A DNA stretch of 8,067 nucleotides from Actinomycetes bacterium (GTDB lineage Bacteria; Actinomycetota; Actinomycetes; Actinomycetales; Micrococcaceae). The stretch spans positions 1 to 8,067 of the forward strand of contig JAFAAV010000108.1 in assembly GCA_023426375.1 (NCBI GenBank). The letters are read 5' to 3'. The position numbers were made by a program, and so were the translations under genes. Position 1 is the first letter of the stretch. Each line of letters starts with the position of its first letter. The notes under the pieces are model-generated. The model was not told the DNA's origin. It made no database searches and saw only the letters and a list, made by a program, of their open reading frames with translations. This document shows, piece after piece, positions 1 through 8,067 of the stretch.

Positions 1-599
1 ATACGGGTGACATCGCCCAGCGTGGCACTCATGAGCACGAACTGTGCCTGGGGGAGTTCAATGAGCGGGGCCTGCCACGCCCAACCACGCTGCGGGTCGG
101 AGTAGAAGTGGAACTCGTCCATGATGACCACACCTACATCGGCGTCCGGTCCTTCACGCAGTGCCACGTTGGCGAGAATCTCAGCCGTGCAGCACACGAT
201 CGGCGCATCCTGGTTCACCGAGGAATCACCGGTCACCATGCCCACGTTCTCCGCACCGAAGATCTCGCACAGGTCGAAGAACTTCTCGGAGACCAGCGCC
301 TTGATGGGAGCGGTGTAGTAGGACCGCTGACCATGGGCCAGGCCGGCGTAGTGTGCCGCCACGGCCACGGTGGATTTACCGGAACCGGTGGGCGTGGCCA
401 GAATGACGTTCGAGCCCCCGGCAACCTCGAGGACGGCCTCGTCCTGGGCGGGATACAACTCCATGTCCCGGGATGAGATCCACCCGAGGAAGCCCTCATA
501 GATTTCGTCGTCGCTGAGCGGGTTGGAGGCGAAGTCCCCGCGCAGGTAGTGGTGACCGGGGGCGGAGAGTTCGGGGGCAAGAGCGTCCAGGAGTTTCAT
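1..599 (-). CDS. DExH-box helicase, DUF3516-type, N-terminal part (3' end beyond window)
   Basis: The first 199 residues of a superfamily 2 helicase are present, starting MKLLDALAPE; the rest lies beyond the left edge. Visible motifs in order: a Q-motif-like YPAQ (residues 49-52), Walker A ATPTGSGKS (68-76), motif Ia TAPIKALVSEKF (96-107), TGD (123-125), TAEIL (138-142), motif II DEFH (161-164) and motif III SAT (191-193). This is the ATP-binding RecA-like domain of a Ski2-like enzyme. The wording of the motifs resembles the actinobacterial helicases that carry a C-terminal DUF3516 domain, probably RNA helicases, but that domain is not in view, so the subfamily is inferred. The ATG lacks a Shine-Dalgarno and has a TAGGCT element 7 bases upstream, which fits leaderless translation. 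The gene lies 45 bases downstream of the BASS transporter gene on the same strand. Confidence 0.88.
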   Translation of the reverse strand, partial: MKLLDALAPELSAPGHHYLRGDFASNPLSDDEIYEGFLGWISSRDMELYPAQDEAVLEVAGGSNVILATPTGSGKSTVAVAAHYAGLAHGQRSYYTAPIKALVSEKFFDLCEIFGAENVGMVTGDSSVNQDAPIVCCTAEILANVALREGPDADVGVVIMDEFHFYSDPQRGWAWQAPLIELPQAQFVLMSATLGDVTR

Positions 600-606
600 C
601 ACCGCA

Positions 607-612
607 AGCCTA
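607..612 (-). promoter_or_regulatory. possible -10 element for a leaderless helicase transcript
   Basis: On the minus strand TAGGCT fits the TAnnnT pattern of actinobacterial -10 elements. It ends 7 bases before the helicase ATG, so transcription would begin at or next to the start codon, where no Shine-Dalgarno is present. No convincing -35 lies 16-19 bases upstream, which keeps this tentative; read-through from the transporter gene is the alternative. Confidence 0.3.
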
Positions 613-644
613 TCGACACTTGCCGACAGGCATAGACCGCACCG

Positions 645-1679
645 TCAGGAACGAACGCGAGCGGCGTCGTCGTCAGCTGCAATGGCCGAGCGCTCGGCAG
701 CGCGAGCGTCCGCACGGCGGCAGAGCAGCGCGAAGACCGCGCCGGACATGTTGTGCCACACCGAGAACACGGCACCGGGCAACGCGGCGAGCGGCGACAT
801 GTACTGCGCGGCCAGGCCTGCTGCGAGACCGGAGTTCTGCATGCCCACCTCAACAGCGGTGGCACGTCGTACCGGGGCGGGCTGACCGGTGAAACGGCCG
901 ATCAAGTAACCCAAGGTGTAACCGAGCACATTGTGGATCGCGACCGCGAGCAAAACCAGCAGCCCCGCCTGAATGATCTTGTCCGCGGAACCCGAGACCA
1001 CGATGGCCACAATGGTGGCGATCCCCAAGACCGAGAGCCACGGCAGCACCGGGAGCAAGCGCTCAACGAAACGCGCCAGGACCAGACGCACCAGAATGCC
1101 GGCGATCACCGGAACCAGCACGATGGTGACAATGGACATGGCCATGGAGGCACCGTCCAGCGGCATGTACTGACCAGCGAGCCACAGGGTGAGCAGCGGA
1201 GTGAGCAGGGGCGCCAGGAGGGTGGAGATCGAGGTCATGGTGACTGAGACGGCCACATCGCCACGAGCCAGGAACGTCACAACGTTCGAGGCCGTACCGC
1301 CCGGGGCGCAACCGACCAGGATCACGCCGGCGGCAAGCTCGGGTGGCAGCTGAAGGATCCAGCACACGAACAGCGCGAGCAGCGGCATCACGATGTACTG
1401 GGCCGCCACGCCCACCAGTATGGGCACGGGTCGCTTGGCGACCAAGGCGAAATCCACGGGACGCAGGGTGAGACCCATCCCGAACATCACCAGACCCAAC
1501 AGGGTGTTGGTCCACCCGGAGGCCTGCTGCACGGTGGGGGCAAAGAAGTATCCCGCGGCGCCACCGGCAAGAATCAAGACGGGAAAGACCAGAACCGCAA
1601 CGTAGGCGGCACGGTCCACGGTGGCAGCCGCGGGATCACGCTGTCGTGCGGGTGAGGTCACCAGCCGCGCTGCTTCCAT
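645..1679 (-). CDS. bile acid:sodium symporter (BASS/SBF) family transporter
   Basis: A polytopic membrane protein of up to 344 residues, about the usual BASS length, with roughly nine or ten hydrophobic segments between residues 25 and 320. Family hallmarks are clear: CAPGGTASN (124-132) and EVGMQNSGLA (277-286). S131, N132, E277, M280, Q281 and N282 match residues that bind the two sodium ions in structurally known bacterial members. It probably couples sodium entry to uptake of an organic acid or similar anion; the substrate cannot be read from sequence. Two starts are possible: ATG at 1679, or GTG at 1661 (residue 7), whose GTGA overlaps the hydrolase TGA by four bases in the classic coupled arrangement with GGAAG about 12 bases upstream. 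The protein ends in a charged cytoplasmic-looking tail (about 321-344) containing DDDAAR, a motif also found in the efflux pump tail. Confidence 0.92.
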   Translation of the reverse strand: MEAARLVTSPARQRDPAAATVDRAAYVAVLVFPVLILAGGAAGYFFAPTVQQASGWTNTLLGLVMFGMGLTLRPVDFALVAKRPVPILVGVAAQYIVMPLLALFVCWILQLPPELAAGVILVGCAPGGTASNVVTFLARGDVAVSVTMTSISTLLAPLLTPLLTLWLAGQYMPLDGASMAMSIVTIVLVPVIAGILVRLVLARFVERLLPVLPWLSVLGIATIVAIVVSGSADKIIQAGLLVLLAVAIHNVLGYTLGYLIGRFTGQPAPVRRATAVEVGMQNSGLAAGLAAQYMSPLAALPGAVFSVWHNMSGAVFALLCRRADARAAERSAIAADDDAARVRS

Positions 1680-2314
1680 TCTTCGAGATGCGGGCGTTCG
1701 GCCCCGATGGTGGTCGGCTTGCCGTGGCCGGGGTGCACGATGGTGTCGTCGTCGAACTGATCGAAAACCCGCTCGGTGACGTCCTGGTAGAGCTGCTGGA
1801 AGTCCTCGGGGGAGTTGGTCTTACCCAGGCCGCCGGGGAACAGGGAGTCACCGGAGAAGATGTGGTCCGGTCCCTGCGGGTCGCGGTAGACCAGGGCAAT
1901 GGAACCGGGGGTGTGACCGCGCAGCTCGATGACCTCGAGCTCGAATCCGTCCAGCTCGGCGGTGTCGCCGTTGTTGAACGTGAGGTCCATGGGAACGTCG
2001 ATGTCGTCCTCGTCCGCAGCGCCGCACGCGGTCATGGCCTCGGAGTGGGTGGCCACGCTGCCCAGGGCACGCACGTGGTCCCAGTGGGAGTGCGTGGTGA
2101 TGATGAGCTGGAGGTTGGCCCAATCGGTGCAGTCGGTGGAACCGGCGGCCACCATGCCCGCGATGGCGCGGGCGTCGTCGGCGGCGTCGATGAGCACCTG
2201 AGTGCCGTGTTCCTTGGATGTCAGGAGGTAAACATTGTTGTCCATCTCGCTGACTGAGATACGGCGAATGGTGATCTCAGAGAGCTCGGTTACCTCGGTC
2301 TGGGTGGCGATCAT
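1658..2314 (-). CDS. MBL-fold metallo-hydrolase, glyoxalase II-like
   Basis: A 218-residue metallo-beta-lactamase fold enzyme. The full metal-ligand set is present: HSHWDH with H75, H77, D79 and H80, then H134 in RGHTPGS, D156 in SGDSLF and H197 in HPGHGKPT. That is the two-metal site of hydroxyacylglutathione hydrolase-type enzymes, so hydrolysis of a thioester or related bond in the cytoplasm is likely; no signal peptide is seen. The natural substrate is unknown and the protein need not be a true glyoxalase II. I chose the ATG at 2314. An in-frame ATG at 2383 would add 23 residues unlike the family and has no ribosome site, whereas 2314 has a -10-like TACACT six bases upstream, fitting a leaderless mRNA. 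It is the first gene of the minus-strand group and is divergent from the marR gene. In several actinobacteria a similar hydrolase lies divergent from uvrA. Confidence 0.92.
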   Translation of the reverse strand: MIATQTEVTELSEITIRRISVSEMDNNVYLLTSKEHGTQVLIDAADDARAIAGMVAAGSTDCTDWANLQLIITTHSHWDHVRALGSVATHSEAMTACGAADEDDIDVPMDLTFNNGDTAELDGFELEVIELRGHTPGSIALVYRDPQGPDHIFSGDSLFPGGLGKTNSPEDFQQLYQDVTERVFDQFDDDTIVHPGHGKPTTIGAERPHLEEWKQRGW

Positions 2315-2320
2315 GGCACG

Positions 2321-2351
2321 AGTGTAGGCCCAGGACCCGGAGCGGGGCCAA
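2321..2351 (-). promoter_or_regulatory. candidate promoter of the hydrolase-transporter genes (leaderless)
   Basis: On the minus strand TACACT (2321-2326) matches TAnnnT and ends 6 bases before the hydrolase ATG, placing the transcript start at about the A of the ATG. A weak -35, TTGGCC (2346-2351, four of six consensus bases), lies 19 bases upstream, longer than optimal. No Shine-Dalgarno precedes the ATG. Confidence 0.4.
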
Positions 2352-2414
2352 TGTGTGCGCTGCATTTCAAACGTGGTGTCCATCGCAAGGTGACGGAACC
2401 CACGCCTTATTAGT

Positions 2415-2443
2415 TAGACAGCCTACAGGTTGAGGCATATAGT
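2415..2443 (+). promoter_or_regulatory. sigma-70-type promoter of the marR-efflux operon
   Basis: TAGACA (2415-2420) and TATAGT (2438-2443) each match five of six consensus bases and are separated by an optimal 17 bases. The transcript would start near 2450 and carry a leader of about 100 bases before the marR ATG at 2553. I see no terminator-like hairpin, riboswitch fold or convincing leader peptide in that leader. It ends in a good ribosome site, GGGGGAG (2543-2549). Confidence 0.65.
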
Positions 2444-2472
2444 TGCATGCTGCAAGCAACTGTTTGAGGCAT
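2430..2472 (+). repeat. 9-base direct repeat framing the operator
   Basis: TTGAGGCAT occurs at 2430-2438 and again at 2464-2472, 34 bases apart (a little over three helical turns), one copy on each side of the inverted repeat. It may be a second protein-binding element or may be chance. Confidence 0.5.
2441..2461 (+). promoter_or_regulatory. nested inverted-repeat operator, probably for the MarR regulator
   Basis: AGTTGC (2441-2446) and its exact reverse complement GCAACT (2456-2461) flank 9 bases. Nested inside is a second perfect palindrome, TTGCA-TGC-TGCAA (2443-2455). The site overlaps the last bases of the -10 and covers the expected transcript start, where a bound dimer would block RNA polymerase. 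MarR proteins commonly bind such palindromes in their own promoters, so autorepression relieved by a ligand is the likely control. Binding itself is inferred. Confidence 0.55.
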
Positions 2473-2552
2473 TCTGACCGGATCATTGACCCGGGCCCAC
2501 GGTTCGCACTCCTTTCATTTATTACGAAACAGAAGCCACCTCGGGGGAGTCC

Positions 2553-3143
2553 ATGAGCGTTTCTCACGAGACCGCGGCAGCGCTGGTCCAAGAGCTGTTC
2601 GAGCTGCAGCGCGTGATGCACAGAGTCCTGAAGGCCTCCACCGCGGAGCGTGAGCTCACCGTGGTGCAGATGAGTCTTCTGAGCCACCTGGCTTCCGTGC
2701 CGGCGCGCCGCGCCAAGGACATCGGTGCAGATTCCGGACTGGGCGCGTCCGTCATGAGCCGGCAGTTGAGCCATTTGGAAAAACTGGGGTTCGTCGAACG
2801 TGCTCCCGACCCGGAGGATGGCCGCGCGCAGCTCGTGCAGATCACAGCTCTGGGCCGGGAAGCGGTCGCCAATCACCTTGACGCAGACACCCAGCGCCTG
2901 ATCGAACGGCTCGGTGCTCTGGAAGAGGACGACGCCGCACAGACCCGCCAGAACCTCAACCGCCTGACCGAGATCTTTCTGACCTCACTCGGCCTGGAGC
3001 GCATGACCACGTGCATGCCGCAGGTCGATCTGCACGCTTCGCAGCGTCCTGAAGCTCAGCTGGGGACGGACGCTTCCGGACCCCGTGCTCCACACACCCT
3101 TACTACTGAGACGACTCATCGTCTGGAGGACACCGTTCTATGA
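2553..3143 (+). CDS. MarR-family transcriptional regulator
   Basis: A 196-residue winged-helix regulator. The DNA-binding domain spans about residues 36-100: the recognition helix lies in GASVMSRQLSHLEKLGF (64-80), followed by the wing with the family's D-x-x-x-x-R pattern in DPEDGR (D86, R91). Flanking helices (about 5-30 and 105-148) form the dimer interface. Typical family members are 140-160 residues; here about 45 polar residues follow residue 150, with the only cysteine at C154. The start is supported by GGGGGAG three bases upstream of the ATG. The stop codon overlaps the start of the efflux gene in ATGA, so the two are translationally coupled. It most likely represses its own operon through the inverted repeat at 2441-2461, and a drug or phenolic ligand releases it. 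The ligand cannot be deduced. Confidence 0.93.
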   Translation: MSVSHETAAALVQELFELQRVMHRVLKASTAERELTVVQMSLLSHLASVPARRAKDIGADSGLGASVMSRQLSHLEKLGFVERAPDPEDGRAQLVQITALGREAVANHLDADTQRLIERLGALEEDDAAQTRQNLNRLTEIFLTSLGLERMTTCMPQVDLHASQRPEAQLGTDASGPRAPHTLTTETTHRLEDTVL

Positions 3144-4927
3144 AGGCAGTCGACACATCGTCTGCGGACCGCAAGGACGGCCGCAAGGACAAGAAGACCC
3201 GGGACGAAGACCACCGCAATGTCTTGCGTGCGCTGACCGGCATCCTGGCGGCGTTCTTCATGGCCATGGTCACGCTGACGATCATCGGTACCGCGCTGCC
3301 CGTGATCATGGCGGACCTGGGTGGCGATCAGACGGCTCTGTCCTGGACCGTGACGGGCACCCTGCTGGCCAACGCGATTTTCACGCCCATCTTCGGAAAG
3401 CTCGCGGATCTCTTCGACAAGAAGAAGTTGCTGTTGCTGGCCATCCTGATCTTCGTGATCGGTTCGGGAGCGGCCGGGCTGTCCACGTCCATCAGCATGT
3501 TGGTCATGGCGCGCGTGATCCAGGGCATTGGCATGGGCGGTCTCATGGCCCTTGCTCAAACGATTCTGGGCACCATCATCCCGCCGCGCGAGCGCGGCCG
3601 GTATGCCGGGTACATGGGCGCGGTCATGGCCGTGGCTACCTCACTCGGCCCGCTGTTGGGTGGCCTGATCGTGGACCTGTTCGGCTGGCGCTGGTGCTTC
3701 CTGATTCCCGTGCCGCTGTCTATCCTGGCCGCCGGGCTGATCATCAAGACCCTGCACATTCCGCCGCGCGAGCAGGAACGCAAGCCCGTCATCGACCTGG
3801 GCGGTATGACGTTGCTGGCCATCGGCACGGCCTCACTCGTGCTGTGGGTGTCCTTCGCAGGCAAACTCTTCGACTGGGGTTCGTGGCAGTCCCTGGGCCT
3901 GGTGGCCCTCACGGTGGTGGCAGCCGTACTGTTCTTGATCGTGGAGCGCCGCGTACCCGAGCCCGTGATGCCCCTGAACGTCATGACCGAACGCACCACC
4001 GTGCTCGCCACGATCGCCGCGATTGCCACGGGTGCGGCAATGTTCGCCTCCACCACGTACCTGGGTCAGTACTTCCAGCTCGGCCAAGGCTTCACGCCCA
4101 CTGAATCCGGTCTGCTCATGCTGCCGCAGGTCATCGGTTCGTTCGTCGGTTCCATGGTCGCCGGTCAGTTGATCACGAAGTTCGGCAAGTGGAAGCGCAT
4201 CCTGATCGTGGGCACGCTGATCCTCGGCGCAGGTCTGTTCTCCGCGGCCACTCTGACGCACACCACCCCGGTCTGGCTCGTGGGCATCTTCATCTGCCTG
4301 GTGGGCCTGGGCGTGGGCACGCTCAACCAAAACTTGATCCTGGCCGTCCAGAACACGGTGGGCCTCAAGGACATGGGTGCGGCCTCCTCCGGCGTGGCCT
4401 TCTTCCGCACCGTGGGCGGTGCCCTCGCGGTCTCGCTGTTCGGCGCGGTGCTCACGCGCCACCTGACCAGCTCCATGGAAACCTTCGCCCGGGACCACAA
4501 CCTGGATCCTTCTCAGGTGGGCGACCCCGCGTCGATCGACATGTCCGGTTTGCCTCCCGCCGTGGAGGAGGCGCTGCGCTCGGCCTACGGTTCCGGCACG
4601 GGCCTGCTGTTCCTGATCGCAGCTATCGCGTCCGTGGTGACCTTGATATGTGTGCTGCTCATGAAGGAGATTCCGCTGCGCACCACCGTGGACATCGTGG
4701 AGGTCGATCCCGAGACGGGCGAACTCTCCGTGGTCTCCAAGAAAGTGGATCCCGTGGAGGCCGCCGGTCTGCGCATGCACACCGCTCAGACGGGTTCGCT
4801 CCCGGTGATCGACCCGCAGGTGTCCGGCCTGCGCCGGTCTGCTGCCGAAGCGGACGACGACGCCGCTCGCTCCGGTTCCAGCGCGGCGTCGGCCCGGTCC
4901 GACTCGAGCCGCGGCCCGAAAAACTGA
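3140..4927 (+). CDS. DHA2-family (EmrB/QacA-type, 14-TM) MFS drug efflux transporter
   Basis: A 595-residue major facilitator membrane protein, long enough for the 14-TM drug:proton antiporter group. After a charged 30-residue N-terminus, TM1 runs about 31-57. Motif A is GKLADLFDKKK (86-96), with D93 where a glycine is usual. The motif B region is RVIQG (125-129). The antiporter motif C is in SLGPLLGG (168-175), followed by GWRW (182-185). The TM1 motif L-D-x-T-I-V-N-x-A-L-P reads V-T-L-T-I-I-G-T-A-L-P, so the usual Asp and Asn are T45 and G50. The last TM ends near 508 and an 85-residue acidic, Ser/Ala-rich cytoplasmic tail follows. Translation is coupled to marR (ATGA overlap), with GGAGGA (3125-3130) nine bases upstream. 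It probably exports toxic compounds using the proton gradient; the substrate is unknown. Confidence 0.93.
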   Translation: MKAVDTSSADRKDGRKDKKTRDEDHRNVLRALTGILAAFFMAMVTLTIIGTALPVIMADLGGDQTALSWTVTGTLLANAIFTPIFGKLADLFDKKKLLLLAILIFVIGSGAAGLSTSISMLVMARVIQGIGMGGLMALAQTILGTIIPPRERGRYAGYMGAVMAVATSLGPLLGGLIVDLFGWRWCFLIPVPLSILAAGLIIKTLHIPPREQERKPVIDLGGMTLLAIGTASLVLWVSFAGKLFDWGSWQSLGLVALTVVAAVLFLIVERRVPEPVMPLNVMTERTTVLATIAAIATGAAMFASTTYLGQYFQLGQGFTPTESGLLMLPQVIGSFVGSMVAGQLITKFGKWKRILIVGTLILGAGLFSAATLTHTTPVWLVGIFICLVGLGVGTLNQNLILAVQNTVGLKDMGAASSGVAFFRTVGGALAVSLFGAVLTRHLTSSMETFARDHNLDPSQVGDPASIDMSGLPPAVEEALRSAYGSGTGLLFLIAAIASVVTLICVLLMKEIPLRTTVDIVEVDPETGELSVVSKKVDPVEAAGLRMHTAQTGSLPVIDPQVSGLRRSAAEADDDAARSGSSAASARSDSSRGPKN

Positions 4928-4933
4928 GACAAT
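4925..4933 (+). promoter_or_regulatory. weak candidate extended -10 promoter for uvrA
   Basis: TGA-GACAAT has the TGn extension directly before a hexamer that matches TATAAT at four of six positions. The TG comes from the efflux gene stop codon. A transcript would start near 4940 and include the hairpin at 4952-4983. No -35 is visible at the right distance, and no GAAC-N4-GTTC LexA box is seen between 4928 and 5007. Confidence 0.25.
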
Positions 4934-4951
4934 AGAACTTCGTCCAACGTT

Positions 4952-4983
4952 GCGCTGAGCGAGGATTCACCCTCGCTCAGCGC
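4952..4983 (+). terminator. perfect 13-bp hairpin between the efflux gene and uvrA
   Basis: GCGCTGAGCGAGG (4952-4964) pairs perfectly with CCTCGCTCAGCGC (4971-4983) around a 6-base loop, ATTCAC. It starts 25 bases after the efflux stop codon, as a terminator would. No T-run follows on either strand, so it is not a textbook intrinsic terminator, although many actinobacterial ones lack the T-run. It could instead be a structured element in the uvrA leader. It ends three bases before an in-frame ATG at 4987, which argues against that ATG being the real uvrA start. Confidence 0.5.
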
Positions 4984-4992
4984 TGCATGTCT

Positions 4993-5000
4993 GAGGTGAG
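4993..5000 (+). promoter_or_regulatory. uvrA: ribosome binding site that decides the uvrA start
   Basis: GAGGTGAG lies 7 bases before the GTG at 5008, ideal spacing. The upstream ATG at 4987 has only the hairpin in front of it and no Shine-Dalgarno, and the downstream GTG at 5017 is too far away. Confidence 0.6.
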
Positions 5001-5007
5001 TAATAGA

Positions 5008-8010
<3,003 letters not shown>

Positions 8011-8059
8011 CCCGGTGATCATCCAGTAGTAACTCCGCAGCAACCGAGAGAAGGCGCCC

Positions 8060-8067
8060 GTGAACCC
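8060..8067 (+). CDS. start of a downstream gene, possibly uvrC (fragment)
   Basis: GTG at 8060 is preceded by GAGAGAAGG (8046-8054) at a spacing of 5 bases, a convincing translation start. Only two codons and two bases are in view, so the protein cannot be identified. It begins 49 bases after the uvrA stop with no terminator between them, so cotranscription with uvrA is likely. Many actinobacteria have uvrC after uvrA, which is the only reason to suggest it. Confidence 0.4.

Noticed and set aside
618..633. Short stem TGCC-GACA-GGCA between the transporter and helicase genes as a terminator
   Set aside because: Only four base pairs with no T-run; too weak to support.
2312..2383. Longer hydrolase start at 2383
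   Set aside because: The added 23 residues do not resemble the family, there is no ribosome site, and the start at 2314 has a well-placed -10 element.
2447..2467. Possible leader peptide MLQATV in the marR upstream region
   Set aside because: Its ATG lies upstream of the expected transcript start near 2450, and no ribosome site precedes it.
2430..2472. TTGAGGCAT direct repeat as a target-site duplication of a mobile element
   Set aside because: Only 25 bases lie between the copies and they form the operator; there is no element to have been inserted.
3085..4104. 339-codon frame overlapping the efflux gene on the same strand
   Set aside because: Arg/His/Pro/Gly-rich translation typical of an out-of-frame reading; the MFS frame has clear motifs and a coupled start.
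3833..4780. 315-codon open frame antisense to the efflux gene
   Set aside because: His/Gly/Gln/Arg-rich composition with no domain, mirroring the third-position GC bias of the real gene; no credible ribosome site.

Overview
The window is high-GC DNA densely packed with genes. It carries an actinobacterial type of UvrA and a DUF3516-type helicase, uses several GTG starts, and has -10 motifs placed for leaderless transcripts. Together these suggest an actinobacterium, most likely of the Micrococcales (perhaps Micrococcaceae). The rank below phylum is inferred from protein style and gene order, not from any marker gene.

Left third, minus strand (positions 1-2314, read right to left): a glyoxalase II-like metallo-beta-lactamase (MBL) fold hydrolase, then a bile acid:sodium symporter (BASS/SBF) family transporter whose start overlaps the hydrolase stop, then after 45 bases a DExH-box helicase that runs off the left edge. 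The first two look translationally coupled. The helicase may be read through from them and also has a possible promoter of its own.

Centre: a 238-base divergent intergenic region holds a good sigma-70-type promoter (TAGACA, 17 bases, TATAGT). Overlapping its -10 is a nested inverted repeat framed by a 9-base direct repeat. This looks like the operator of the gene it drives, a MarR-family regulator. That gene shares an ATGA overlap with a 14-TM DHA2-type drug:proton antiporter gene. The pair forms a standard self-regulated efflux operon.

Right half, plus strand: after a perfect 13-bp hairpin comes a complete uvrA, the damage-recognition ATPase of nucleotide excision repair, with both ABC ATPase modules and all zinc-binding elements. 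A strong Shine-Dalgarno and a GTG at the right edge mark the start of another gene in the same direction, possibly uvrC.

The genes do not form one obvious pathway. The layout reads as a conserved repair neighbourhood (hydrolase divergent from uvrA) into which a MarR/efflux cassette has been placed. I see no mobile element, CRISPR array, tRNA, rRNA or prophage gene. The most notable points are the composite operator, the loss of the usual TM1 acidic residue in the efflux pump, the hairpin before uvrA, and a 12-residue C-terminal motif shared by the two unrelated transporters.
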